This document shows, piece after piece, positions 1-13,900 of a DNA stretch of 64,000 nucleotides. The notes under the pieces are model-generated. The model ran no database searches, was not told where the DNA came from, and saw only the letters and a program-made list of their open reading frames with translations. The first letter of the stretch is position 1. Each line of letters opens with the position of its first letter. Source of the stretch: Linyphia triangularis (lineage: Eukaryota; Arthropoda; Arachnida; Araneae; Linyphiidae); the NCBI GenBank assembly GCA_963978545.1, contig OZ021725.1, positions 92,886,805 to 92,950,804 on the forward strand, in the 5' to 3' direction. Made by a program: the position numbers and the translations under genes.

Positions 1-161
1 AGCGTGCTAGCTTCTAGACCGCGAGGTTGCGGGTTCCGAGTCCCGTGTTAGGCATGGGTGTTTGTAAATGTATGTTGGCTTGTCTAATGACGAATGTTTC
101 GGCGCATTATAGCCTTCGTGTTGCTGACAGTGCCAGATAATCTGATTACAACCGACCAACC
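1..161 (+). repeat. tRNA-derived SINE, copy 1 (5' end cut by window edge)
   Basis: Begins inside the A box (AGCGTGCTAGCTTCTAGACC). The B box is GGGTTCCGAGTCCC, with an extra base versus the other copies. The body with TTTCGGCGCATTATAGCC matches the three other copies. Confidence 0.85.
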
Positions 162-792
162 TAAATCTTCCATATTAGTCGATGTTAATTGCAAAACGAT
201 AACGGCCGGTCCGCTTTTCACTATCTGCTTAGCGTTTAAAACTAGTCTTCGACGTCATTATTGCACTGGAATCATAGCGATCGCGATACTTCTTTATGCA
301 TTAAAATACCCAACTCCTGCCCATCACATTCAGAAAAGCAGAAATCGAATTGTGCCATTCACGAATCGAGGGGATAGGGACAAGTACAAAACTAAGCAAT
401 GCGTCATTATATTGCTATTGCTGTCAAACTATTGCTTTTTTTTATTTTTTCTGGCAGTCTCGGGGGGGGGGGGATCCAGACTTGCTGACGCAGGCCACTT
501 AATGGAAAACGCGGTTTTTGATTGTAAACACATACTATTGTAGATAAATTAAAATTATTTTCGCAAAATTTGATTTTTGCTCTTTTGTACTGCCGGCGGG
601 CCGGAGAAAAAGTTGTCTCGGGCCGGATCCGGCCCGCGGGCCGCCTAATGGCTGACGCTGATCTAGATCAACAACAAAAAAACGGTCACTATAACTATTT
701 GTTAAAAAGTGTTTTAAATAGTTATGGGGAAATATTGAAGAGTTGGGAATAATTGAAACTCATGTCTTCTGGTAAGTGGTTATTTTCTAGTA
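162..792. other. NCLX intron sequence with a GC-rich block
   Basis: No exon recognised. A GC-rich near-palindromic block (GGCCGGATCCGGCCCGCGGG, about 620-640) and a G13 tract at 463-475 stand out; the similar TAATGG contexts at 500 and 646 suggest a decayed hAT-type repeat. Confidence 0.3.
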
Positions 793-1659
793 GGGGAGAC
801 CTGTGTACCTAGGGCCGCCTTTTTTTAATGCACGAAAAATGAGCCACTGAGCCGTTTAAAAATGTGAAACTGATATGCATACATCGTTATACTTCCCATT
901 GGGATTAATAAAAATACTTAAAATAATAGATTCTGTCAAAGAGAAGGTTTTTAAAGAAATTTCACAAATGGCCCTAAGTACAAGACCTTGTTGTACCTAG
1001 GGACAGTAGCTGATGTACCTTAGGGCCATTCTCTTTAAGTGAGGTTTCAGTCCATAATGAATAGAAAACAAACATACACAGATGAATTTTATAAAAAAAC
1101 AATATCAAGTAATTATCAATCATTGGTTTATCATATAACTATAATAAATTGCAATGTGTCAAATTATTAGTGAATTATAAGTATTTTCATAACTTGAAAA
1201 ACGGATTCCAAAAAAATTAGCTTCATACATTATCGCTTTGAAGCACCAACAGATTTTGGTTTTGGCAAATTGAACACAATACGAAACTATGTAGCCCTAG
1301 GTACACTACTTGGTAACTTCACATAAAATGTCTTTTACTAAAAATGCACATGGAGAAAGGACTTAATTAAGCATCGCATTTAGTACTTAATGTTACAAAA
1401 AAAATTATTTACTAGAATTCAAAGAAAAGCATTTGACTTAACTTTGCAAAACAATAAAAGACATGAGCTGCAAAATGCTACAGCAGACCATACAAAAACG
1501 TTTTTCACTTATAACTTGACACAGCTTTCTCCTCTAAGATTTCAAAACGGCTGCCAAAAGCGCAATTGGGTGTTGCCACTTACTCAAGTGAGTAAAAAAA
1601 ACTTAGAACTAAACATTATTCAATAAAAGTGGGGTGGCCCTAGGTACACAAGTCTCTCC
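793..1659. mobile_element. Non-autonomous DNA element with CCTAGGG-type inverted ends
   Basis: Left end GGGGAGACCTGTGTACCTAG and right end (reverse complement) GGAGAGACTTGTGTACCTAG form about 28-bp terminal inverted repeats. Internal copies of TGTACCTAGGG or CCCTAGGTACA occur at about 994, 1013 and 1292. No transposase. Target duplication not clear; superfamily unknown. Confidence 0.6.
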
Positions 1660-1777
1660 TTAATGATTTTTAAAATTGCTCTTAGATCCATCACTCAAGG
1701 TAAATCAATGTTTACTATGAATATTAGTAAACTGAAAGTGTTGCTTAAACTTTTGCTGTTGTTATTTTCTTTGTCAG

Positions 1778-1906
1778 CCTTCTACTTTGGGGGTTTCGAG
1801 TGGGTGGACGGGGGTCGGCGTCTGTCAAGAGCTCACATCAATCTGGACGAGAGACGGAAGTCAATGCACAGGAACAGCATTTTCGCCGCCGACATCAACG
1901 CCATGG
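1778..1906 (+). CDS. SLC8B1: NCLX exon 1 in window (central loop)
   Basis: Acceptor TTTGTCAG and donor GGTGAGT. Codes for a polar segment containing GGFEWVDGGRRLSR. The exon starts two bases into a codon and ends with one base, which joins correctly to the next exon. Confidence 0.7.
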
Positions 1907-4900
1907 GTGAGTCAAACAAAATGACTAAAATGAATAAAACAATCTAATTTAAGTCCTGCTCATCAGGGTTGGAAGTATATATCCATAAACAGGGTGCTTA
2001 TAACTTAAAAGCTATAAAAACTATTTCTTGACTATATTTTTTTCTCTCGTACCCTTTCCTCCTTCATCGCGTATATTCAGGCCATTATGATCAGTGGTAC
2101 TTTTTAAAAATCCTTTATATTAACTTTTGTGTGGGAGGGGGAGGGGTGTACGTCCCGGCCAGGCAAGTCTGTGGAGGCCTAAAGCTTGGAGTCCACTATC
2201 GCTAAGCAGAGCAGAGCGGATCAGAGCGAAGTGGATTAGAGCCAATTACAAGGCTGTCAACGTCCATTGTAGCTCGAGGCTCGTGCTATAGTAGACATTG
2301 CAGCCTTGTAATTGGCTCTAATCCACTCCGCTCTGATCTACTCTGCTTAGCGATAGTGGACGTCGAGCTTAATTAAACCACTTGCAATCGAGAACGATTT
2401 ATTTAGATGTTGCCATCTTTTTTCTAATCTGCATTATCGATGTTAACAAATAAAATAAAAAAGAACTTTAAAAGAAATACGTCACTACTTACAATTATTT
2501 ACAGAAAATTTGTGAAACAATATAGTTGTTATGGCAGTTCTCCTTTCCCACTGTGAAATTCTTTTGCACTAAAGCTTGGCGTCCACTATCGCTGAGCAGA
2601 GCAGAGCGGAGTGGACTAGAGCCAATTACAAGGCTGTCAACGTCCATTGTAGCACGAGGCTCGTGCTACAGTAGACGTTGGCAGCCTTGTTATTGGCTCT
2701 AGTCCACTCCGCTCTGCTCAACGATAGTGGACGCCAAGTTTAAGAGCTACCTTGCTTAGCTATATCTCTTTAAGTAGGAATTGAACCAATTGTTTTCGAT
2801 GAAATCGCTTAGAGTTTTGTCATTAACTGTTGATTTGTAGTGAGCTGCCAATCCATCCAGAGCAACGGTATGTCTTCAACTGAGAAACTGAACCCCGTGA
2901 TGGTGGACCGAGGAGAGTTCTGGGACTTCCTGGTCAAGGTGTGTCCAGTCAACATGGAGAAGTGGTCCGACTTGCAGTGGTGGAAGAAAGTCATAGTCAT
3001 TTTTAAAGTGAGTTTGCTCTCATACCACTCATAACATTATTTAAAATAAAAATTACCCAATTACGTAAAAGGAAGATTTTAATCATAATACAGACACTGA
3101 AGCAGCTTTCTCAAGTTAAATCGTCATTTTAAATCCTTTACATTAACTTCGATTTTGGTTGTTAGTGTGTGTGTGTGTGGTTGCCAGGAAATTCTGCGGA
3201 AGCCTAATTAACCCACTGTAACCATCTGATCGGTTGAAACTTGACTGATAGATTCGATGTCGATGACAATGCATTTTATCAAGTTTTGGGGACTGTCACT
3301 AAAAATTTTCTTTTATCCATGCTTTATAATCGTTTTGGAATATTAATAAATCCCATTTAACCGATCATTGTTGAAACTGTTTCCTGTTGGCAGAATTATT
3401 TTGATCAGAATAAATAAAAGATTATTGGACGTGAATACATTCATTTTTAATAAATAATTTTTTACAAATATGTTTGCCGCATATTTTACTGATAGAGATA
3501 TTTTTAATATTTAAAATTAGATGCAAACACCAAGCACATGTTGACAACAGAAGTTGTTATGAACATGTCAATGAATATAAAAATTTACAATGCACATAAA
3601 GGATTTCTATTAAAAACTTTGTTTTTATGGTTATATTATTTAGCTTTTTTTTTTTTTTTACTCTTCTTGCTGCAACATATTAATTGTCTGCATGTCTGTT
3701 TAGCTATTTGCCTGCCTGTCTACGTGTCCATTAATTTATTCCTCCAACGCGTCTCACAAAAAATATGAGATCAATCATTAATTTAAATCAAACGACTTAT
3801 CATTTTAAGGGGTTATTGATTTGGAAGTGTATATTTTTTCAAACAAAGGATAAGATGGGAAAGTTCAACCAGTTATTTTTTTTTTTACTCAATATCTACA
3901 ATTTGCAGGCAGAGAAATAAGAAGCTATATCATCGTTTAATTGACTTGGTGGTAAACTAATTGGTATTTGCATAATTTACATAATATGTATAATCTTCAT
4001 GTAACCATAAAAAAATTTACCATTTGGATGTTGTTTTATCAATGTTTATTAAGCAATCACTTACCCTATAACCTTGCGCTAAATATCCATACAAAAATAA
4101 TGGTTCTGAAGCAAGTTGAAATGTAAAAATTAATTAATTTATATTATATTTAAATATTTTTAATTTACTTTTTAGAGTCCATCTATATTTGTTATGAGAT
4201 TAACTGTTCCCGTGCTAGACAATAGTCAAGAAGACTTTAACTGGAACCGCCTGCTTATATGCACTCAATGCGTTACCGGGCCACTATTTATATGCCTTGT
4301 CAGTGAATGTAAGTTTTCATAAACTTTCAAATGTGATTCCTTCAGAAAAAAAGTCTAAAATACAAAATCTAAAACTACACTTTTGTTTTGCAGATGCTTT
4401 CTATATGATTGGAAATATTTTTCCATTGTTCGTCATTTTAGCTAGCATATGCATAGCTGTCGCTTGCTTGGTGTACTGTACTTCCGAGCGTTTTGTTCCT
4501 CCATCCTACCATTATCTGTTTGCGTATTTAGGCTTCGCAGTGGCGGTGACGTGGATATACTGTCTGGCCAATGAAATTGTAGCTCTATTGCAGGTAACAT
4601 TTTACTTAATTCGAAAATTATTTTGTTACTTTGTAAGATTTTACCTCACCTCAAGTAAGCTAAGCAACAATTCTGTCATCCACATGAAAAAAAGCAATGT
4701 TTTCACTTTGGCATGTTCCGAAATAATGTATGTTTTTGTAAACGACAACCGATGGCCAGAAAATGCGAGGGGAAAAAAATAAACTAGCATGACAAAAATA
4801 TTAAGAAAAAAAAATACGATAACTAAACAACAGTCAAACTATATCTAACAGTTTTTATTCCAATGGAAATCGTAAAAGTACTTTAAAAAGTGATAAATAA

Positions 4901-7900
4901 TAAATAAATAAATAATGTCTCACCACCCACCCCCTGCCTCCACCAGACTTTTTTTTTTCTTTTTCTTTTTTCGAAACAGATTTAGTTAATGAAATATGTA
5001 TTTCATAAACTGCAATTCCTTCAATGCTGACACTAATTGCAAAACAATTTTCAGTAACAGTTATTTTATTTGACAAAAGGAATACGTTATTTATTTCCCA
5101 ATGAAGAGCTAACGATTTCAGATACTTTTAATAAACTATGGGTATGAAACATCGCACAACTTTCAATAACACTATAATACTGGTCACTACATTTAAATTT
5201 GACGTAAAATAGTGTTATTACCATTTTCATATTTTCAATTATTTGAAAAAATTGCCAGTTTGGCGATAATTCTTACATGGGCCGAAAATTAAAAACTTCG
5301 CCAAAATGGCGAATTTGGTGATATACTTTAAGATAATTTTTACATTATCCTTTTTTCTAAGTGAAACAGAGGAGAGGAGAAAAACAGTCTTTGATGAGTG
5401 ATGCTCAAGGAAAGAAAACTCTGTGTTAAGGACACTCGTTTTTCAACTTTTTACCCTTTATAACATTTTTAAGGGAATTTCGAAGAGGGAGACTGGGGAT
5501 GTTTAGAACATCCTAAGATGCATTAAGCATAGAGATTTTGATCAGAATCGTTATAGCCGTTTTTTAGCAATTGCTGAAAGTTAAGTAGTCTTTTGGCAGA
5601 GGGAAGGAATTAGAAAATATTGCAATTTGTTATGGATCAGGAAAGAAGTAAAAGTGGATTTTAAACAAAATTTTATTCTCAAGAAATTTCTTCGATTTTC
5701 TTTCTTCCTCTGTTTTCTCTAAGCTCATTTCACGTGCGCCAAATAACAATAAGGATAAGAATGATTATAAAGATAAAAACTCAAGGAAGATTTTCTAAAA
5801 ATAGAAATATGCATTTATTTTAGTTTGAGATAACACATTCTCTTCAAGATATATAGTTTTTTTGTTAAAGGTGTACCTGAAACTTATTTGGTTTTATGAA
5901 TGTTTCCTTATTTCATCATTTAAGTTGAAATCGTATTTCGTTCGCGCCCAAATTTTAAATATCGTTCATGAAAAGTGTTATGGTAACTAATGCTGTATTG
6001 ATCTAAAAGTGGAGTGTTGAGAAACAAGAATAATTAACAGTTGAGAAACGTTAATTGATGAACATGATATGTATGAGTAACTCACAAATATTACTTAATA
6101 TATTTTTTAAATATATATCTTAAGTAGAAGTTATGCTGCAGCAAAAAAATATTTTGTCTAAAATATAGTAAACATATAAAATTGCAACCATATAACCATA
6201 AGTAACATATAAAATTGCCAATTTGATCAGTGTATAGTGGTTAGCGCGCTAGCTTCTAGACCGTGAGGTTGCGGGTTCCGAGTCCCGTATAAGGCATGGG
6301 TGTTTGTAAATGTATGTTGACTTGTCAAATGATGAATGTTCGGCGCATTATAGCCCTCGTGTTGCTGACGGCGCCAGATAATCTGAAAACAACCAACCAG
6401 CCAATTTGATCAGACTCATTGCAAGATATAAATATTACAACTGTTTAGATATACAGGGTGTCCAGAAAAGGACTCCCTGATTTCAAAATTAAATATCTAG
6501 AAAACAAAGATCGATAGAGGAATGCAGTAAACGGTATGTTTATTGTGAAAGCTGTAAGAATTTTATACAGCAGTTTGAAATAATAGTTACAAAAGCTGCT
6601 AACAGATGGCGCTGTACGCTGTACAGCTCATTATCAGTATACATAAATGAAATAATCGTATGAATACATTCTTTGCAAAAAATCACATCACAATGTTTTC
6701 AAAATGTTCACCATTGGCACTACAGAGGTGGCGCAAACGAAGAATGAAATTTGCCGTCACATTTCGTAGTGTCTCAACAGAAATGGATTCACATGCCACA
6801 CAGATCGCCGATTCAAGCTCGTCCAGCTTGGCGGGATGCTTCGGGTAGACAATGTCTTTCAATGTGCCCCACAAAAAATAGTCACAGGGAGTCAAATCCG
6901 GCGAATATGGAGGCCAATCCATGCCTGCACCAGTAAATTTGGGATATTCCAAAGCAATGACTCGATTCCCGAAGTATTCATCAAGAAAGCGAAACCCTTG
7001 TTCGGTACGATGTGGTCGGGCTCCATCTTGCATAAACCATTCAGTACGTGGTCGATCCTCTAACACTTGCTATGTGGCGACAAATTGTTCCAAAATTGCA
7101 ATGTAACGTTCACTAGTGACCGTTTCTCGAATGAAAAAAGGGCCAATAATGCCTCTGCTGCATACTGCAGCCCACACAGTAACTTTAGGAGATACAGGGG
7201 TTTCGCTTCACACCAATATGGATTTTCGGAACCCCAAAATCGCCAGTTCTGTTTATTCACGAATCCATTCAGGTGGAAGTGTGCTTCATCTGTAAACCAG
7301 ATGCAGCCAACATCAAATCCTTCACTATCAATCATTGTGAGCATCTGATTAGCAAAGTCAATCCTTTGTTGCACAGCTCGTATGGGTATGGCCTGGTGAG
7401 TTTGAATTTTGAATGGAAACATGTGTAGGCTCTTTCTCAGTATTTTCTGAGTGCTGGAACGCTTCAAACCAGTCTCAGATGCAGACGGATGACATTGGAT
7501 TTTGCTGAATAATTCCAGAAACTGTGGCGACATTTTCAGGCGTAACTGCAGTTTGCTTGTGGCCAACATTCCCCACTAGATCATCAGTTATGCTGCCTGT
7601 TCGTTGAAATTTGGCGAAGAGCGTACGAATGGTTTTCGCATTGGGTCCTTATGGAACATTAAATCGTGCTTGAAAACTGCACCTTGTTGCCGTAGGACTC
7701 TCTTTTAACCTGTGGTACTCTAGCACCAGAAAAACGCGTTGTTCAATGGAGTACATGGTTTTAATCTCTTCCTTCGGTACGCTAACCTTCTTTCACGCTT
7801 CAATAGCGGAACTGATCGCTCTGGGCTTCGGATCACTATTTATACTAGGCATTACGTATGGCGATTACAGCGCCATCTGTTAGCAGCTTTTGTATTTCAA

Positions 7901-10900
7901 ACTGCTGTATAAAATTCTTACAGCTTTCACAATAAACATACCGTTTACTGCATTCCTCTATCGATCTTTGTTTTCGAGATATTTAATTTTGAAATAAGGG
8001 AGTCCTTTTCTGAACACCCTTGTATGTACACTTATTATGTAACCTCTAAAATACTAGTTTCCTTCTGAATAATTCATCTTTTACAGGTATTCGGAGTAAT
8101 TTTCAATCTTAGTGATGCTATACTAGGACTGACGATCTTAGCATGGGGAAACTCCATATCAGGTAAGATCTTAATAAATGCAACATTATAATTTAATTAA
8201 TTTTACACTAATTAATTACAAATGAGCAACCTATATTGCTTTAGATAGCAAGTACTTTTCAACTCGCAAAAATAAACTCCCGTAAACAAGTAGCACGTGC
8301 TATAAACACATTCCACGTCAAGTTCCTCTCCATTTTATCACCTTATTACGTATTTCGGTCATAAGACACAGATCGTAAAGACTTCTTACGTTTTTCTATC
8401 TATTCCAATCCCTTAACTCATTCCATAGTTTTCTTATATTGTGTTCTTGCCACTCTCCAAGAAGTACAACTTTTTGCACACTTAACTTATTTACAAGCGA
8501 AACCGGAAGTAAAGCCTCAATTGAGGTTTGCTGGATTGATGACTGTTATAAAATGTCCATTAGTCAGCCTAACCTTGACCGATAGACCTAATGTTACCTC
8601 TTTTTTTTTTTGTCAAAGATATATGCTGGATTATTGCTTTAAAACTTATGAATTTTTACACCATATATAACAATAGCAATAAAAAAAAATCATTAGAGGA
8701 ATATGAAGGGAAAATAATACTTATTTTTATTAAATATTAAAGTTGTTATGAGCTAGCTTATTAAAGTTTTTATGATCTAGCTTATTAAAGTTTTTATGAG
8801 CTTCTTTATCAAAGCTTTAAAAAATTAATATTATGCAAAAATAACTTTTTAAAAAAATTAATATTAAATTTGAAGGGGAAAAAACTACTAGTTATTTTCT
8901 CCTCAAATTTCATGAATGATGTTATACTTGGTAAAAAATATTCATACACTTTAAAGTAATACTGGCTCTCCGAAAAATGAAATATTAAGTATGTAGGACA
9001 GAATAGCTCTTCCCCTCCCCATTTCTCCCGATCTAGAAAGTCGGATCACATAAATCTGGACATGCTTTAGAAGAGGTAGCAAGAGGTTGATTCTCGTTGC
9101 TCCCACTCTGCTCTATACAGCCGCAGAACATTTCAGTCCATTTTCAACGAAGTCAACCTAGAGAACTTGCATGGATAATTTTCTTAATAGAATGATGTAC
9201 GTTTCTTGTCACTGTATCTAAGACTACAACCAGATGTAAACCCTTATTGAACACTCTCACTCTCGATTTGAAATTAAAAGGTGCACATTTGGTGGCTCTA
9301 ATTCTGCAAATTAAAAATACTGAATTATTGTTTTATCACCTTCAAATCCATGACATTCTTATATGTGTCACCTTCTGATTGAAGGGTTTATTTCCAAGTG
9401 GTCCAAGTCGAATTGATCTTCATTGTGCGATATAAAATTTTTAACTCTAACTAGCCACCAATTTGTATAGTGCTGCAACCTGGTGACAAACTTTTGAAAT
9501 TATATCTTAGTTCACTTTTTCTTTCAACAGACTTTCTAGATTGTATTTCTGGACTTAAGTCAAAATTGTTGAAATACATTTCTGAATTTTTATTTCAATG
9601 TTGTTGTTGTTTTTAAATACTAAAAATAATTCAGGATTCAGTACACCTCACATGTCTTTCTAAAGAGAATTTAGCAAGGAAACGCGTGCAAAATAAAGAC
9701 AAAAAAAAAAAAAAACACTGAAAGAAGAAATTAAAATATTAACAGCAACATTTTGTTTTACTAATGGACTACATGGTTTTCTAATTTGCATAAGATTAAA
9801 CAAATACAAAACAATTAAGTTCCCCTACTACTGATTATGATGTGATATTTATTAATTAATACAATTTCAGACTTTCTCTCCAACATTGCCGTCGCCAGAA
9901 AAGAATTTCCTCGGATGGCAATATCAGCATGTTTTGGGGGCCCTCTCTTAGGTAAAAATAAAAATAAAAGCATTGTATTTTTTCTACAATTAATTTATAA
10001 TTTTTCACTGGACACTTATAATGTATAATTTTCCACTTTAAATTTATAGCAATTTTAAGTAACAATTAATACATTGCAATGGAATGCAATTTAATTACAT
10101 GAAGTTTGATTTTTATATTTTTAGCCTTACTGTTGGGTTTAGGTATACCATGTATCATAGAAATTATAAAAGGACGCGTTCCAGCTGCGCAACCAGTAAG
10201 TTCAGTTTTGTTTCTTAAGGAGAAATATATGCAGATATGCATTTTATTTAAAGTATAAGTAACTTAACTCTTAAGAGGTTCAGCGAGGATTTCAAATAAA
10301 GTTTCTTGGTGAGCTTAAGTAATGTTTATGCTGACCTTTTAGCTGTAAACGCAAAAGTATTGGTTATCATAGTTTCTAACTCATAAGACTGCGTCAGAAA
10401 GTTATTACATCAATTACGAGAAAAACTAGGGGTGTGGAACATCTCACAACTTACAATTACACTATATTACTAATATGGATTTGTGTCACTTATAGTTTTT
10501 ATGTTTTAATCCTTCGCTTAGAAAAATTGCCAGTTTGGCGATAATTCTTACATGGGTCTTTCTTATTTTTTTTTTTTTTTTTTTTTTCTTCTTTTTTTTT
10601 TAAAAACAACCTTTTTCCAATATGTTGTGTTTGGCTACCTGCTTTTCGATAATTCTTATATTATCCTTTCTTATAAGTGAAACTGAGGGGAGGCGGGAAA
10701 AAAAACGATCGTTGATGAGCTATGTTCAAGCAAAGAGAACTCTGTGTTGAAGGCATTCGTTTTTAAACTTTTTACGCCATTAAGATATTTTTATGGAAAT
10801 TTCGGAGGTGGAGATGTTTAGAACACTTAAGAGGCATTACCACATAAATATTTATCAAAATGGTTAGAACCGTGTTTTAGCAATCATTGAATTGTTTCAG

Positions 10901-13900
10901 TGGCAGCTACCTTATGCGCATGCTCGATTTTGACGAAAACCTTAATGGTAGATCCTTGTGCCCTCACCAACCCTCACACCAAATTTGAACATCATAGGTC
11001 AATTTATTCGGGAGTTATACTGACCACGTACACACACAAAAAATTCTAGATTACTTTTTGGGGATCAGGGTATTCCAAAACGTGGAGAAATGCAAATTTT
11101 TTTTTTACCGAATACTATACTTTTATTGCCCTATGTATTACATATGGGTAATTGAAAGTAAAAATGGTTAGAAATATTAGCTATAGATTAAAAGACGTGG
11201 TTGCGTAAAAGTGTCTCATAGTGTTTACCCATTGACAGTCCAAATAACAGGACTCCCAGCACCTATACCTCTTCGAAAGAGAATGGCCCTACGATAAACC
11301 CGCACCACACATTAACCATTACAGAATAAACAGGTACTGGTTCATAAGCGAATAGATTTTCCAGTGTCCATATTCTGCAATTCTGAGTATTGACATGTTC
11401 TTTGAAATTGAAATGGGCTCGTTTGTGCATTTCTATTTTATTTTCTTGTGTTATACAATTTTCCCCTTCGCGTATATTCAGGTCACAGTTCAGAATATTC
11501 TGACCAGTGTTTTTTTTTTTTTTTTTACATTATTGAAAGTTGAACTTTAATCATAATCATCTTGTGTATTAAAACTGCTCCCTTTGAATGCTACTTTTGG
11601 AACAATGAACTTTTCTTTTGAGGAATCCTTCTTCCTTTGTCGCTAAGGAATTCGATGACTTGGCATTTGTCAATTGGACTGCCTAGGCTCATAACTTACT
11701 AGGCAACAGCTATTTTTCACCGAATGACATCAGTTAAACTATTTGACTAAAGCATTTTCAAGAAGGTTCTTAACTTAACAAGTCGTTCTCTATAAAGTGA
11801 CTAAATAATATAACTACATTTAGATGAGATAGTCTATGATAAATCCTAACATCTTAGTATTAGCTTTTTCACTTGCAATGATGTCCAAACTTAAAAGTTC
11901 CATTAATCGACATCCTTAAGTCCTTAGTACCCCACCCCCATTGATTTTTACTTCTTGCAGATAATATGTAGCTTTCATGTCCCTGTGACGGAAGCGTATA
12001 ACTTGACTTCCGTCAATTTGACTGTCCTGACTCAACTTCCTATGCGACAACTATTTTTCACCGGATGACATACATCAGTGTCATAATGCGATCGAAGCAT
12101 ACTCGAGTCGGTTTCTTTGCTTTAATGTTGTCTTTAACATGGTTCCTGTAGACTGGAAGGGCTAACACCTTTTCAACTGAAATGATGGCATAAGGCGTTG
12201 AATTGGTCAGGTCTCACAAAGAGGTAAATTTGGATTGAAGGGGGGGGGGGGGGGCAAAGATCAGTCGGAACTAACAGAATCAAAAATTTAACATGACTAT
12301 ATTTGCCAGTAATATGAAGATGGTAATGGAAGATGCACAGTACAAATAGAATGGTTAAAGAAAAATAATTAAAATAAATAACAAGGACGGACATAATGAT
12401 TTGCTGTAGTAAATAGATACAAATATAAAAAAAACAGGAACAGTGAAAGTAAATGTAACATTTCTTTATGATTTGCTGTAGTAAATTAGATTTAAAAAAA
12501 AAAAAATTAAAAATAGAACGATGGGGAATGGTATTTTTTAAAAAATACATCTCCACCCGTTTCCGTTCAAGAGGGAATCTTCCACACGTTTCTTATCTGA
12601 ATATTTAATTGCAAGTCCTTTTCAGTCACCATCCATTCTCTCACTATATGGCTTCTACGAATTGTTAGAGACTAGAACTCTGATGTTTTGTAAGAATGGA
12701 TGCAAATTGGAATTTTTTTAAAGATGCGTGTTCTTTATAAAATGGGCAAATAATATCACTAGATTTAGATGAGATAGTCAATGATGAATTCTAACATCCT
12801 AGCATTAGCTTTGTTTTACTTACTACACCCCACAATGATGCTCAAACTGAAAAATTACCATGGATCGATACTCCTAGGTCATTGATATAATCTCCCCCCT
12901 ACTCATTTTAGCCTCTTTCAAATGGCAAGTTGCATTCATATTCCTTTGAACAAAGTGTATAACACAGGGCTGCCACTGACTGTAAGCTTTGAAAATAGTT
13001 GCTTTAGTAGCCTCAAATGTTAAAAATAGTAGCCAAAATAGTAGTCTCACACATTGAAAATAGTAGTCTCAGGTGATGAAAATAGTAGCCTCACTTTTCA
13101 TAACTTTTAATAAGATCGGAATAAAACAGTTGATTTACATAAAACACGAAAACCCAGAAACACTCTTCTTTTGATTCAAAATAGTGTCTAAAACATAACA
13201 TCCCATACGGTAAAAGGCATGTGTCTTGGGGGAGGTGCTATCATATTTATATACTGCGATGGAAGTTGGCAACTTAACCTTACTCCCAGACAGCACTTAA
13301 GCAAAAAAAAAAAAAAGCTAAACTTCACGCAAAAGCAACGGTAAAAATCGATTGGCAAAACAAGATAACTTTTTTTAAACTTCCGAAGTCAAACAACTTT
13401 TTTCCGAAAACAAGTATCATGTTTAAACAATTGTACTATATATTGGCAATGACAATCGAATTTCATTAAGGCCAGTTTTTAAATTTTTAACAGAATGGCT
13501 ACAGAATTTGCAAAAAAAAATCCCTGACATTTCCCTGATTTCCAGAAAATTCCCTGATGTGCATCTCTGTCGATGTTATCATTTAAAAAAAAAAAAATTT
13601 AAAAATGGTCAATTTAAAAATATGTACTTTTGACTATTTTCATTTACTTATCAAAGTATAATTGCAACAAAATATAAATTTAGGCTAAAAATCAAAACAA
13701 GCATTTTTAGAGCATGAAAAAGAATGGAAAACATTAAGAAAAAAATACAAAATTCACATAAACCAATTTACAAACTACACTCATACTTGCTAACTTCAAG
13801 GAAAAGCAAAACTAGTACAATATATTTCTTTTTAATTTAAAAAATAACAAAAAAAAAAACCATGTTATTTTCTTTAATATATGTCATAGGCTGTATCCTG

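Noticed and set aside
1..60. Functional tRNA gene at the SINE heads
   Set aside because: A and B boxes are present, but a full cloverleaf does not form and each is followed by the common SINE body.
94..752. 149- and 60-residue frames near the left edge
   Set aside because: They run through the SINE, a poly-G tract and a GC-rich block, with no homology recognised.
4855..5076. 73-residue minus-strand frame
   Set aside because: Low-complexity Lys/Glu run from a T/C tract in an NCLX intron; no splice or family support.
12173..12556. 127-residue minus-strand hydrophobic frame
   Set aside because: Phe/Tyr/Ile-rich translation of A/T-rich intron including a poly-G tract; not a protein-like pattern.
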